Below are positions 35,408 to 47,808 of a DNA stretch of 64,000 nucleotides, one piece after another (position 1 is the stretch's first letter; each line of letters starts with the position of its first letter). The translations under genes were made by a program, and so were the position numbers. The notes under the pieces are model-generated. The model worked only from the letters and a program-made list of their open reading frames with translations, was not told the DNA's origin and did not search any database. Source of the DNA: Sisyra terminalis (lineage: Eukaryota; Arthropoda; Insecta; Neuroptera; Sisyridae); NCBI GenBank assembly GCA_958496175.1, contig OY292277.1:20106282-20170281 (forward strand), in the 5' to 3' direction.

Positions 35408-38374
35408 TTTAATGTGTAATGCCAAATTTTGTAAATTGATCGAATAATTCTACTACGGTTGACCAGCTGATGATTCTTTAAATTATAGGTACCTTTGAAC
35501 AGTTTAACACCCGTTAACATATAATCTAACGGAAATCGGCAATTCAATGGACTTCAAAAATTTTCCTCTGATAAAACTGTTTTTCTAAACCAAATTTATG
35601 ATCTCTATCTCTCAAAATCATATAAGGCGTCTTTAATCCTACGTTAAAATATATTCAAACTTTGTGTAAAAACCATTTGCTTTTACGTCGTTTTAATCTT
35701 TTTTTCATCCTTATTTTCTTTAAGGATTATACATCAGAAGCATTACTGCAACCAATTTTTCCACATTTTCCAAATATATTTTTGAATTACGAATACACAA
35801 ATGAACTCAATAATCAACTGAAATGCATTTTAAAAATTTTTTATAAGTCCTATACTTGTTTTCTTAGTCGTTGATAAAGTATTCATTTACATTCCTCAGG
35901 GTTCATATTTCAAAGATCATATTATGCCATAATTCCATGTGTATAATTGTAATGTAATTCAAGTTTGAATTTCATTCCAAATTACTATTTTTTTAAAGAA
36001 GTAGTTAAGTGGGTGCTGCATATCGTAGGTATTAAAATGTGGAGGTTGTTTGTTCCACCTTATTGACTAAAACCATTAGCATATTTTTTCACGTGCTTAA
36101 TCTAATACATTTTTGATTTCCTACCGTTTCCTTATCGCAAACCGGGCCTAGATAGGAATTAGTGAATCTTAAACATGTGTAGGCATTATTGAAATTTATT
36201 AATGGAAGAATGTCATTAACTGCTGCATTTTAATTACATATCGATTCTTATACCTATGCCATTGAATAAATCTATAGATACCGAAGAATTTTTAGTAAAG
36301 AAATAAATTATTCTTAAATCATTAAGTATAGCACATATAATATCTTGAATTTCGTAAGTATGCATGTATTAACTCAACAATACTTTTACTAAACAAATCG
36401 TTAAACCAAAAAATGTAACTACAATGTAACCGCAATTTTTTGTAGTACATTACTTTTATTATTACTAATAATACCGATGAAACATAATTATTCTAAAGTT
36501 TAGCATAACATTGACGCATTACTAAGCCACAAGAAAAGAATTTTTAAACCACAAGTTTTTCCTTATATAAGTACTAAAGCATCTTATCCATGATCTCAAA
36601 AAAAAAAAATAAAAAAATCAAGCCCGAATTCTCCATCAACTATTCTTTAAAATTGATGATAAAATCAAAAGTGTTCTACTCTCTCTAATAGCCTCTATAA
36701 TGTATGATTCTGATATACTTATAGGCAATTGGAATTTGTGTCGACTGTATTAATTTGTATTTCTCTTCGTTGTTTTCATTGTTAATGAGTTTGAAATAGA
36801 AGAAGAGAATCGATATATTCACCTGCTTTTGTGTCATATGTGGATATAAATATTGACCGCGTGTGATAAGAGTTGGTAAAAGTGAGCAAACACCTGAACA
36901 AATCTCTCCATAAATTCTAAACTTTCTTGACTTGAATATTTCAACATATGATGGTCTACAATTGAAACTTGTAGTACCAAAAATAATTTAAAATCATAGG
37001 ATATCGGGAATTTCAGATTTTAATTTTCCAACATAATTTTTAAAGTCAAAGGGTTAGATATTAATTACTGATACATTTAAAACGAATAATGAGGTAGACG
37101 CTAGAATCTGGGGAGAGATTCTACAGTAAAAGAATATTTTTGATGCGAATATTGTAAGAAAAGTTTCTACAGTATTCGCGGCGGAATTTTATGCCGAAGC
37201 TTCGAGGAAGTGACAATAAATTATTAGAAAATAATATCAGACTTATTTTAACAAGAATCAAGATTACAGAAATCAATGTTTTAGAAGATAATATAATAAT
37301 TGATTATTTTAAATAAGACGAATTACTAAAACAATTATTTTATCATCAAATTAGATTTTTTTCACTGTCTTTGAACAGTCATACTATTTATGCAATATAT
37401 AAAACAAATTGTGGTCTTATTTATGTAATATAATTTTCAGAAGTAAACTATAATCATAAATTTGAACAAAAGTTCAAACAAATGAATTACTGACGTATTG
37501 CCTAGATTCGTACTTCGATTGCCAAGCAATCACATCAGTGGTCATAAGGTCATAAAGTAGTTCTGGATCGCTTCGTAACTGCTATGTGATGAGCCACATC
37601 ATTTTATCATGTTTTTTAAGTACCAAAATTGACATTATAAAGGGAATTGATATGTAAATTCAAACGTTTTTTACATTTTTTGAAGTTTCAACAACTTTGA
37701 TGAAGTCTTAAATCACGTCCTGAATTCCTGTATACCATATGCCACCAATGCATAAGGTCCCAGCCCCTCAGTTGCAGGAATTTAATGATTATTTACAATC
37801 AGCGACCCCAAAAACTTAGAATTAATAACAAAATTTGGAGGAATTATGTATATTTCTACGCAGAAAATCAACTTATTATTATTTATCACCTTAATATTAT
37901 GAGTTTAATAGTTCCATTTCTTCATTGCTCAAAGACAATAATCTGTTTATATAAAAAAAAAACGGTGTGTATACTAATATACGCACATGAGAAGTTATAC
38001 ATATTAGTCGTAATTAAAAATGTTTTTAATTTAATTCCATAGCATATTCCGGTAGTATCTGAAATGGTACATCAGTTATTATTAGGTTATGATAACTAAA
38101 ATATGATACAATTTTAAACACAAGTTTTACTTTTAATGGCAATATAATAGTCAAATGTATGTATGCGCCCAAAGAATGTAAACACATACATGTGAGTGTA
38201 ATACAGAAATAATAATTATTGTCTCAATTTTCAACTAACTGATTGTTGTTATTGGTTTCAACTGTTATTTCGATGTCATTCAATTGCCAATATTTGTTAT
38301 TCGCCAGTTTTGTCAGTGATGAACTGCAAATATTTCCCAGAAAGTTACTACTTTCCAAATAATAGATTGTATTG
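35408..38374. other. Intergenic, one R2 repeat copy, no gene seen
   Basis: Repeat R2 is present in reverse complement at about 37385-37530 (AAGTTCAAACAAATGAATTA, CGTACTTCGATTGCCAAGCA). No protein-like frame was recognised elsewhere. Confidence 0.45.
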
Positions 38375-38620
38375 GTGGCTCATGTTCCTTTTAACGACAT
38401 CAATATCAGTCAATGTTGCATTTTCTACTTTGTTTTTAAATTAATTCGCGGTTTTTTGTTAATTCAATTCTAAAACCATTTAATTTGTTCTTTTATTGGT
38501 AAATTTTCATGATGATCTGATTTACGCGCGAATCAATTTAAAAACAAATTATAAAATTCAACGTTAGACGCCACATATTGATGTCGCTAAAAGGAACCTG
38601 AGCTAAATTTGCTATTTATA
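38375..38620. mobile_element. Palindromic MITE, CTGGCAACGTTGCAT family, diverged subfamily
   Basis: GGCTCATGTTCCTTTTAACG with ACATCAATATCAGTCAATGT on the left is mirrored by CACATATTGATGTCGC and AAAAGGAACCTGAGCTAAAT on the right. The central TTTTTGTTAATTCAATTCTA is shared with the other copies. Confidence 0.7.
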
Positions 38621-38819
38621 CTCACTGTATAGTACCTATTTCACCATATAATACACAATTGAATATTTTTAGAAATTTGTATCTTTCATATATGAATTAA
38701 CTGTTTATCAAAACAGCACATCAAACAATGCACTAATTAAACGTCGATATAGACAAATTCCTATCAACTTTCAACCCTGAAGGGAGAATGCCACCTTGTA
38801 GACACATGTTGGCTTATAA

Positions 38820-39463
38820 TGAGTCAGGATTTCTCAAGCGGGCCACTAAAAATCGACTATTCGATTTTAATATATCTATGAGCATATTTTGGTAGCTTTA
38901 TAGGTTGAAAGTAATACCCTAAAACGATTTTTGAAAATTTTTATTTTTCAAAAATTTATGAGCGAGTAAAAATTTCGAGTACTTTTGTCTGTCTAGCTTT
39001 TTGTGCTGTCTAGCACATTCAACTGTTCATATCTTTTTCCTGGTAAGAGAGCACTAACATTTTCCTGTGCCATCATTTAGTTAATAGTTCAACAAATATT
39101 TTTAATAAAAAAAAATTTTTTCTACAACACCAAGAAGTTAGTTAAATTGCCATTTGTTTATTATAAAACTAATTAATTATAAACAATTTTTTTTACATTA
39201 ACTATTTTATTTCTATTCCTCTGCTATTCCTTAGCACACAAACCGAGTTTCATTAAAATCCAGTAATTATTTACTGATATATTATAATTTAAAAAAAAAA
39301 GTACTCGAAATTTTTACTCGCTCAAAAATTTTTGAAAAATAATAATTTTCAAAAATCGTTTTAGGGTATTACTTTCAACCTATAAAGCTACCAAAATATG
39401 CTCATAGATATATTAAAATCGAATAGTCGATTTTTACTGGCCCGCTTGATAAATCCTGACTCA
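38820..39463. mobile_element. Foldback element copy 2, with nested inverted repeats
   Basis: The ends GAGTCAGGATTTCTCAAGCG and, in complement, GAGTCAGGATTTATCAAGCG continue as arms of about 175 bp (38821-38998 with 39290-39463). The arms contain AAAATCGACTATTCGATTTT and CTTTATAGGTTGAAAGTAAT. The middle matches bases 60-390 of the window. Length is about 640 bp. It is non-coding; the 90-codon reverse frame at 39402 overlaps its right end. Confidence 0.85.
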
Positions 39464-39595
39464 ATGTTTTTTGGTTCTTAAGTGTCGACCAATATTCCTT
39501 AAACTTATGGCATGTTGAAGATTTATAACAAATTTTGGCCTCTTCTGGTTTAGTTCTAGTAAAAGGTTGGTAAGTTATGTGGTAAGGGGCCATCC

Positions 39596-40131
39596 ATAAA
39601 TTACGCCACACGTTAATGGGGGGGAGGGTATCACCGTAATGTGACATAGTATGACAAGGAGCAAGGGGGGTCAAAAGTTTTGTGACGTCACATGTTAAAA
39701 TTTAATACACTAAAACACGAAATTTGAAGAATGATGACGATGCTTTATGGATAGAAGAAAACGATGTCGACACCAAGGATGTTCCTGGCGTTCAAATTCA
39801 GAACGAAAATGAAGTTCCTGATTTACCAGTAATAGGATACCAGTAATGTAAAGAAGTACGTTCAAAGTCTATGACCACAAGATGATTAAGTTTTTTATCT
39901 TTCTGTTATCAGAAATATTTGACTTTATGTTGATTTTATTGAAGATTGCTTAAGAAAAACATGAAAACAACTTTTTTCTTTTGATTATTTTTAAATACAT
40001 GCAGAAGTTTGAAAATGTGTGACGTCACATCAGGGAAAGGAGGTTCTAAAAATGTGACAACCTGTGACAAGGACGGGGGGAAGGGTTTAAAAGTTCTAAA
40101 ATTCGTGTGACGTAATTTATGGATGGCCCCT
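39596..40131. mobile_element. DNA element with GGGGCCATCCATAAATTACG ends
   Basis: Inverted termini AGGGGCCATCCATAAATTAC and, in complement, the same, followed by GTGACGTCAC motifs on both sides (39681, 40019). Inside, 39724-39845 reads in one frame as NDDDALWIEENDVDTKDVPG followed by VQIQNENEVPDLPVIGY. This acidic tail-like sequence could be the last remnant of a transposase. The superfamily is not fixed. Confidence 0.75.
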
Positions 40132-41866
40132 AAACGGTGAGCGTGAAGTGGAGTTTTTTTTTATAACTATTAATATATTGAGTAATGCTTTGATTGTATC
40201 TTACTAGTATTTTCTTTAAATAAAGATCCGAAAAACTTATGTACTAACATAAGTATGTATCGTGTGTATGGACTTAAGTTAGTTGTAGCTATAGGTATAA
40301 TCTCATAAGTGGTTAATCATTGTTATTAACTGTAGTAGCCAATGCATTTTTAAATGGATTTCTTTGTATAAATATAAACGTACACTTTGAACTTGAAAGT
40401 GTTTAATTTAGTTGTGGTCATTTTTAAGGTAGAAAATGTTAATCTATAAGTCACGGATCGACTGAAACGTTGTGTTGATGGCGTCATTATTATAATCACT
40501 ATCATCATCGGCACAAAACTATTACGAACGATCGCGATGGTAGAGGTTCTAGGATGGGAGAGCATGTGAATAGTAAGGTCGATGAGGTTCTCCATGTCCA
40601 CCACAAGAACAAGTGCGCGTATATGACGTGGTGGTATTTGTTGAGTTGAAAATCAGTCGCTGATCAACATGGCTGATGGACACCAAGTGCTCGTGTTGTT
40701 CTTTTTATTCATAACAAGATGAATGATCATTGTCATCATTTCAACAACAATCATTCCACGTATCACCAAACACTTATTTGACTACAATCTGATGGTATCA
40801 AACTCTTGAATATCGATTATAAATCGATTATAGAAACAGTTTCGACTACATTTATTTTGTGTCCGTGCGAAAACTATAGAAAGTTATTATTGAATTCCGG
40901 TTTTATATATTCCGTATCTCAAGAACATTTATTTGATTTTCAAATATATCAATTCTAGTGTTTTCCAATATACAAGATACAATAAAATAAACCCGACCAA
41001 CACCAAAAAAGACTTTAATCGTTGCTTCGATAACTTTTATACGCTGAAAGTGTTACGCCGGCATTGAAGAATTTGGACAAGTGTTTTTCTTTGAAATTCA
41101 GTGAATGTGTATTCAGTGATTGTGTGCAAAATTTAACAGTTACAGTGAAATATTGAAACTTTTCCAATATTCTTCAAAAAACAAAGTATGTTTTCCTCAT
41201 TTTTTTTTTACCCCTCATACCAATATTTGTTTTTCATTTATTGCCATAGAAACCTAAGACTTCATTCAAATTGAAATGAATCGCACACTCAGGGGTGCAT
41301 ATTTTAATTATATTGTACTAGGTCAAGGGTAAATGATCAAAATAATGAATTGAAATTTACATTTTATTATCATTTCGAATAATGGTCAAGGATATGACAA
41401 CAGTTACGAATTGAACTCAGTGATGTCATAAGAGTAAACCGGAAATTCCTAGATCTGTAGGCGAAATGGGAAAACGGAAGTGGTTTTATATAACAAACAA
41501 TTTTGTATCGAAAATCCTTGGATTTAACAGTGAAAAGCGTGAGAATAAAATTATCAATTTTATACGGAATAGATAACTTAGAAATACCACTTCAAATGGG
41601 TTTCATATACCAAGAATTTAGATTTGAAGATTAAAGATGAGAACATAAATAAGATATTTTTATTTACTATTTGAAATGAATGAAACTCCATCTTATAGTT
41701 TATTGCGTGATATTCTAGACTTCCGACAATTGAAGAAATTTACACCTGTTAGAAGTGCCAGATGTACACAAGTGTATACAAATGTGAAGTGGACTAAAGG
41801 GATTAAGGATTATACCTGCTTAAAAACCCACTGTTTTATGAGTAAAATACAATTAAAGGTTTAGAC
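40132..41866. other. Intergenic region with a possible 5' untranslated exon
   Basis: The section 40440-40720 is richer in G+C than its surroundings. At 41096-41185 there is an arthropod-type initiator (ATTCAGTG), purine-rich leader-like sequence and a splice donor (AAA/GTATGT at 41186). It could be a non-coding first exon of the hillarin-like gene 21 kb downstream, or chance. Confidence 0.25.
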
Positions 41867-42064
41867 CAGGAGTCGTCCAAATTTCTGGAGTTAAAACCAT
41901 TTTTTCCCCCGATATGATAAATTATTTTTAAAGTCAAACATAACTTCATTTGGTAATATGTTTTAGAAAAAAATAATCAATCTGTTATTTTTACTATTAA
42001 TTTTTCAATACTATTCAAGAATGATTCTATAGAGCCGCATGCGGCTTAAATGACCGACCTCTTG
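41867..42064. mobile_element. hAT-type MITE
   Basis: The left end CAGGAGTCGTCCAA and the complement of the right end, CAAGAGGTCGGTCAT, match the usual hAT terminus CAGGGGTCGGCAA. The internal GAGCCGCATGCGGCT is typical of such elements. The flanks GTTTAGAC and GTTTAGGC look like an 8-bp target duplication with one change. Confidence 0.7.
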
Positions 42065-42700
42065 TTTAGGCTCTACCTGATAAACTTGAGGAAGTTTTAT
42101 AGGCAAAATTTACTAAGAATAACATTTGCCTGTCTATTTGCAAATCATATAAAAATTAAAGCAAAAATTATCAATTATATTTATATAGATACAGCTATCA
42201 AAGATCCTTTGGGAAAGTATCTAGATACTAAATAAGTTACCTACTTAAAAAGTGTCTGAAGTTACTTTGGATTACTAATTACTCTAACAAAGGAATTTAA
42301 ATACTTCTCTTAAGTTACTATTAAGATACTTAAAAAGCTACCTTCTTATATTATGTAGGTACTAAGTTTGGTTATATATTAAGTAAAGTTGTTGGGTAAC
42401 CAGATAATATATTTCTTATCTTTATTAGTTTAGGAAAATGGAAAGTATGTTTGTCTAATCTCCTGTAAACACAACTCATTTTAAAACGATAGAAGATTAA
42501 TGTAAGAGGTATAAAGTGAACCTTATAGAACAAAACAAAATAAAATTCTGCACCTAATTTCTCGGTTTCTAAGATACTTTTAAAACTAAATGATTTGGTT
42601 CCTTTTAAAAAGTATCTAAGATATTAGATATTTTTTGGAAAAAAATAAAAGAACTAGGATCAGAGAAAAGAGACTAATATAAGTAGAAGTTCATTTGATA

Positions 42701-42873
42701 TGGACTTAGTGTGGGTTACTCTGTCGGTAAATCTCAGAGCTTTCGGTTAGCCGACCATTAGTTGTCGCTGTACAAAATTAGCCAGGATCAAATGTAATTT
42801 TGTACAACGACAGCTAGCAGTCGGTTAACAGAAGCTCTGAAATATATCGACAGAGTTGCCCAAAGTTCGTCCA
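42701..42873. mobile_element. Foldback MITE
   Basis: Arms: TGGACTTAGTGTGGGTTACT with CTCAGAGCTTTCGGTTAGCC against GGTTAACAGAAGCTCTGA and GCCCAAAGTTCGTCCA. The middle arms, GTCGCTGTACAAAATTA and TAATTTTGTACAACGAC, are nearly perfect complements around a loop of about 16 bases. It is non-coding and about 173 bp. Confidence 0.85.
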
Positions 42874-43299
42874 TAATTTTAACACAAAATTGAACTTTTA
42901 TATAAGTCTCCTTTCTTTGCTAAAATATAGTATTTTAGATACGTTTAAGTAACTAAGATCCTTTTTTCTGGCAGCTTTACATATAGGTATACAATATTCT
43001 ACTGTATGTTGACTCCATTTCTGGATAAATATTCGTTTGAGATTGTTGTTATTTCAAATTTATTACTTTTTATATTTTTCCCTATTTTCGTGTACCTATT
43101 TTCTTAAATCGAAACCGGCTGTATCGATTTTGATGAAATTTAGCAGTGAAATACCTACAATCCATTTTTCATTTCCAATAGGCTGTATAACGTTACAGAA
43201 GAAAAATGAATTGGAAGGAATATCCTTAGATCACTTTCAAAATAAACGATTCATTTACAAATTTATAAATATAAAACAAATGACTAAAATAAAAAAAAA

Positions 43300-43792
43300 C
43301 GGTTCTATCATAGTTGCTCAATAGAAAATTCCTCACACAAAAATTGCGTACTAGCATTGTTGCTTATACGATAGTTGCCCACATAAAAATTTACTCACAG
43401 AGAAAACTCCTCACACAGAAATTGGTGCATAATGATATAGCCTCTCATCGAAATTAGCCCATAGCAAAATATATTTATTATATTAACTTTTACGTTTCAA
43501 TTTTGACTTTTTCTTTGATCTAATTCGCGATTTTTTTATTGATTCAATTTTAATATAGTTATACTAATAAAAAAATAGTTATAAATTGAATATAAAGAAA
43601 AATATTTCATTTTCTGTGCATTAATTTCCATGTGAGGATATATCATTGTGCGTTAATTTCTATATGAGGAATTTTCTATGTGAGTAAATTTCTATGTGGG
43701 CAACTTTCGTGTGAGCACTAATGCTAAAGAGCAATTTTCTTTGGGAAAATTTAGTGTAAGGATTTTTCTAGTGAGTAAATGTTTGGTCACTA
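43300..43792. mobile_element. Composite foldback element, copy 1
   Basis: Each arm is built from degenerate repeats such as CTCACACAGAAATT, CCCACATAAAAATTTACTCA and CATAGCAAAAT; the right arm carries their complements (AAATTTCTATGTGGGCAACT). The centre (about 43490-43570) is a fragment of the CTGGCAACGTTGCAT MITE. A second copy is at 50049-50610. It is non-coding. The frame 43037-43324 ends in its left arm. Confidence 0.7.
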
Positions 43793-46162
43793 AAAAAAGC
43801 TAAGAGAAAAATTAAAGTAATTTTTTTTGATGAACTACGATAGCCACGTTTCCTTAGATATCCCCCTCCCAGTTCTTCTTGTCACACTAAATAGTACCCT
43901 TTACTCCTCTCTATCCCCATCATAGGAAAATTTATTTTATGAACTTATTTTTGGGCATTTAAAGACATTTTTCGATTATTGGTTGTTTTCAAAATGCACA
44001 ATCATCCGAACAAATGAATTCGGATTTTAGGAATTAATTAATTAATCAAAAAAAATAAGTCTCAATTAATTGAAATTTCTATTAATTAATCGATTGCAAA
44101 TAATAGAATCCAATCAAAATTTCCTTGAAACTAATTCAAATTTTAAACTACTTATATAATAAAAATATTAAATACCAGTTAATTGCCCTTTTACCGTTTA
44201 TGTGAGAACTAAAGTTTCAATTATGAAATAAATTGTAAAATATAATTAAATCATTATTTTCTTAAAAAAATAATTGCTTTATCTAAGTAAATAATACCCT
44301 TATTAAGAACTCGTTTAAAATAAAAACTTTCATAATTTTATTAAGCAAACAACGATAAAATTAAAAAGGCCTTTTACGTAAAAATAATATTTCATTTACA
44401 ATTATACGATCAAATATGTGAAGATGCATAGGATAGGATAAGCAAATTTTTGGTATTACTTCATTATATTTCCATTCATTTTAAAGAAAATAATATCTCG
44501 CTTGTAAAAGTATAAGTGAAAATCAGTCTATTTTCATTAATGCAATTGAATAAACGAAAAAAAAAATGGCAAATATTTGCAATATTGCAAAGAGAGTGAA
44601 ATGAAATAACTAAAGCCATATCTAATTACTTTTATAAAGTGAGCATTTTTTTTAAATTACTTCCAATTTAACTTCCAATTCAGTTTAATTAAAAAAAAAT
44701 CGACAGTTTTAAATTAAATTGTTAATGAAAGTCTGTATTTGGGGTGAAATATATGAATATAGAGACATCTATTGGAATTAAATGGCTGATTTTTTTTCTT
44801 TTGAGGAATGCAGAAGGCCTCAATTCGGCTATTCGATCACCATTTAATCGCCATAAGGCTGATGAAATCGATTAGTAATTATTTGGTTTTTAAATTATTC
44901 AGAGACGATCCCCTAAATGACACAAATCCGTTAATATATTTTAAATTGAATTTAAATCGAGTGATGCGATCGCTTAAAATGACGTTAGACACGCTATTCT
45001 TTTTCATGATGATGACAACCTCGGTTAACGAACCCAATGTTCACCATCGTTTCAATTGCATTTCAAAAAATTTAAACAAAAAAAAATAATTTAAATTAAA
45101 ACACATGTTTGATCAAAGCAAACCATTCATGAAACGTTGGCAGTGCTTTCAGTGCCACTTTTAACCCATTTCCTCTAAATAAAAATTTAAATATAAATCT
45201 AAAAAGAAATTAAATAAAAACAATATTAAAAAACCTTAAATAATTTTTATAATATTGTAAAAAAAAATAATTTAGAAAGTTATCGACACAGGTTGGTCGC
45301 TTAGCCATGTGTTGAAATCTCTGAAATAATTTCAAACTAAACTATTCCTCTAAGTATTTGGTTGCAAGCAATTTTGCATTTTTATTAATTCAATTTTTTG
45401 CGTCGAAAATTAGCATTTGATTATTTATGGCTCATATAATTTGTCTTGGAATTTTAGATGGCCCCATCCACACACATGCATACATTTGAGCAGGCGTTAT
45501 TTAATGTTGCTAAATGTCAATCTATGGCTTTTTGATTTTTATTAGGTACCCAGATAAGCATATAATAAAAAAAACATTGATTTTATATTATTTTAGCAGA
45601 TGATCAGGTGAAAGCAATTATTGTATTCATCAAATTTATAATAAAAAAAAGACGCATTTGAAGGCTTAACAGCTGTAAGTAAGTAGGGTAAGGTTGCAGT
45701 GGATGAACCATTTAACTTCAAGTGTTTCACTTTGGTGAAATTAAGTACCAGATGAGCCTTGTTATACCTGGCAACGATAAGTTTTTATTTAAGTAATTAA
45801 CAAAGACAATTTTATATACAAATATTTGTCTAATAATACAAATCAGTGTTTACTATTTAAATTACTCTCGAGTATTTACCTAATTTTAAAGATTGCAGGA
45901 AGTTTAATATTTAACAACAAATCAGAAACCTTAAGATACCGTGTAGTTATACATGAAAATCCAATTTTAAACATAAAAACCTCTACTTGTAGACTTTATA
46001 GTCTAGACCACTTAAATAATAACCAATTTAGATTTTATTTTAAGGAATCTTAGTAAAATTATTGTTTTCAGAAGTAAAAAAAAACAATGTTTTTTTTCAT
46101 TCTATCCTATTTGGTTTTCTCAGTAACAATCCTAGCTTAATGATCCCAGTACTAATACCAAA
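43793..46162. other. Intergenic, no gene recognised
   Basis: Very AT-rich with long A and T runs. The 93-codon frame at 44808-45089 and the 75-codon frame at 45826-46053 show no known motif and have composition expected of chance frames. Confidence 0.35.
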
Positions 46163-46745
46163 AAAAAAGGACATAAATTTGAACTACTTCCCAAAAAGAG
46201 TTCTCAACAATGGTCTAGATCAGGGTTTACCATTTTTTTACGAATCATGAAACCCTTGCCTTACTGTTATCGCCATAACTGTTATGAACTAGATTAGTGA
46301 TAGTAGATGTTTTAGACCAGGGATGGACAAATGATCTATCACGATCGACCGGTCGATCGTGAACAGGTCATCAGTAGATCGCGGACAAGTCGAAAATCGA
46401 TCGCAGATATTTTAAATAATATCAGTTCCTACGATAAGCTGGATACGATTAGTTCCTTAACAAAAAAAAAAATAACACAAATTTGAACTACTTCTCAAAA
46501 AGGGTCCCCAACAATGATCTAGACCAGGGTTTCTCATTTTTTACGAACCATAGAACCCTTGCCATACTGTTATTGTTATAGCTGTTTTGAACTAAGTTAA
46601 TGATAGTAGATGTTTTAAACCAGGGGTGGGCAAACGGTCTATCGCGAACAGATCGTCAGTCGATCGCGAACAAGTTGACAATCGATCGCAAGTATTTTAA
46701 ATAATATCAGCTCCTACGATCAGTAGGATACGACTAGTTCCTAAA
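46163..46745. repeat. Tandem duplication of a hAT-like segment
   Basis: Two direct units of about 295 bp (46163-46455 and 46462-46745). Shared motifs are AAATTTGAACTACTTC, CAACAATG(G/A)TCTAGA, GAACCCTTGCC, TGATAGTAGATGTTTTA, GGGCAAAC or GGACAAAT with GTCTATCGCG, and TATTTTAAATAATATCAG. The motif ACCAGGGGTGGGCAAACGGT resembles a hAT terminus. CGATCG palindromes are frequent in both units. Confidence 0.75.
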
Positions 46746-47079
46746 ATTATTTTTACTATTTCTTTTTAGTTTTAGAGACAACTGAGCAAAGTTTATAAGA
46801 AATTATTCTGTTTTTAAGATGCAAAAAGATGTACTTTTTGTTTTGTGTAAGTACCTAAAAATATTAAACAAAAAGTAATTTTGTTTTGTATCTTTTTTAC
46901 ACCTAAAAAGAATTTTCAGGTGCATTTCTTTTTCAAATCAACCCCTTATTTCAGCACAAATAATTTAATGTCAAATAGGGTGTTAAATGAAGACTAAATG
47001 AATAATAAATACCTGTGGGATTTAAAAGTAAAGACTGACTAATTATGATGAGCTTTTTTTTCCTACGAAAACATGACCT

Positions 47080-47180
47080 TATTTCGAATTTTCGAACTTC
47101 GGAAATTTCGGCCGAAACTTAGACTAATGCCAAAATTCGGTTTCAGCCATAAAAACTAGTTTCGGTCGGTACTACCAATA
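47080..47180. repeat. Repeat shared in inverted orientation with 27495-27600
   Basis: ATTTCGGCCGAAACTTAGAC and ACTAGTTTCGGTCGGTACTA here correspond to complements of GACCGAAACTAGTT and TTTCGGCTGAAACTTGGGAC at 27506-27542. The class is unknown. Confidence 0.5.
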
Positions 47181-47228
47181 AGAGCTAACCAACAGCCAAC
47201 CATATCTTGCTCCAATGTGGGATATACT

Positions 47229-47690
47229 TAACGTGACCATACGTCCCGCTTTTGGATTTAGTGTCCCGCTGTCCCCGAAGAACCTAAAAATGTCCCACTT
47301 TGAGAAAAAGTGAGTTTGAGAAAAATTCATCCCAACCAAAATCATTATGCAGGTATACTGTATACCGTATACATATACATATAAGTACCTATAGTGTAAA
47401 ATCCATAGGCCGTAAACCTATAGTACATGGAAAATCAAACCGGATACTTTAAAGCAAATTCGTGGAAATATAGAAAACCAGTCGAATAATTTTTCTACTC
47501 TATTATTAAATTATTATTACAATATTATCTAAATTTTTATATTAAAATTTTTCTTTCTCGTTAAGAAGCACTGAGTTTTACTATATTTCTAGTGTTGTCA
47601 TCTTACGCAAAATTATAATATAGTTTTCCAGTTTTCGTATTAAAATTTATAGGTGTCCTGCTTTGAAGCAAAAAAATTATGGTCACGTTA
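47229..47690. mobile_element. DNA element with TAACGTGACCATA ends
   Basis: The left end TAACGTGACCATACGTCCCG and the complement of the right end, TAACGTGACCATAATTTTTT, form terminal inverted repeats. GTCCCGCTTT near the left and GTCCTGCTTTGAAG near the right are direct subterminal repeats. Length is about 460 bp. It is non-coding. Confidence 0.75.
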
Positions 47691-47703
47691 GGTATAGGCA
47701 CTC

Positions 47704-47808
47704 CCCATATAAAACCACTACCAAATGCCATAGTATCTTGCGTAAACTCGGGGGAAGTTTAGGCAAGATACTATGGTATTGAGGAATTTGATAGTAATTT
47801 TTTATGGG
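47704..47808. repeat. Strong hairpin, miRNA-precursor-like or tiny MITE
   Basis: The 5' arm AATGCCATAGTATCTTGCGT pairs with the 3' arm GGCAAGATACTATGGTATTG around a loop of about 7 bases (CGGGGGA), with one or two mismatches in about 25 bp. Pairing resumes outward (CCCATATAAAACCACTACC against GATAGTAATTTTTTATGGG) after an asymmetric bulge. It has no coding content. Transcription is not shown. Confidence 0.6.

Noticed and set aside
43300..43480. CRISPR-like array from repeated CTCACACAGAAATT motifs
   Set aside because: Repeats are degenerate and irregularly spaced, form a foldback arm, and the DNA is animal nuclear DNA.
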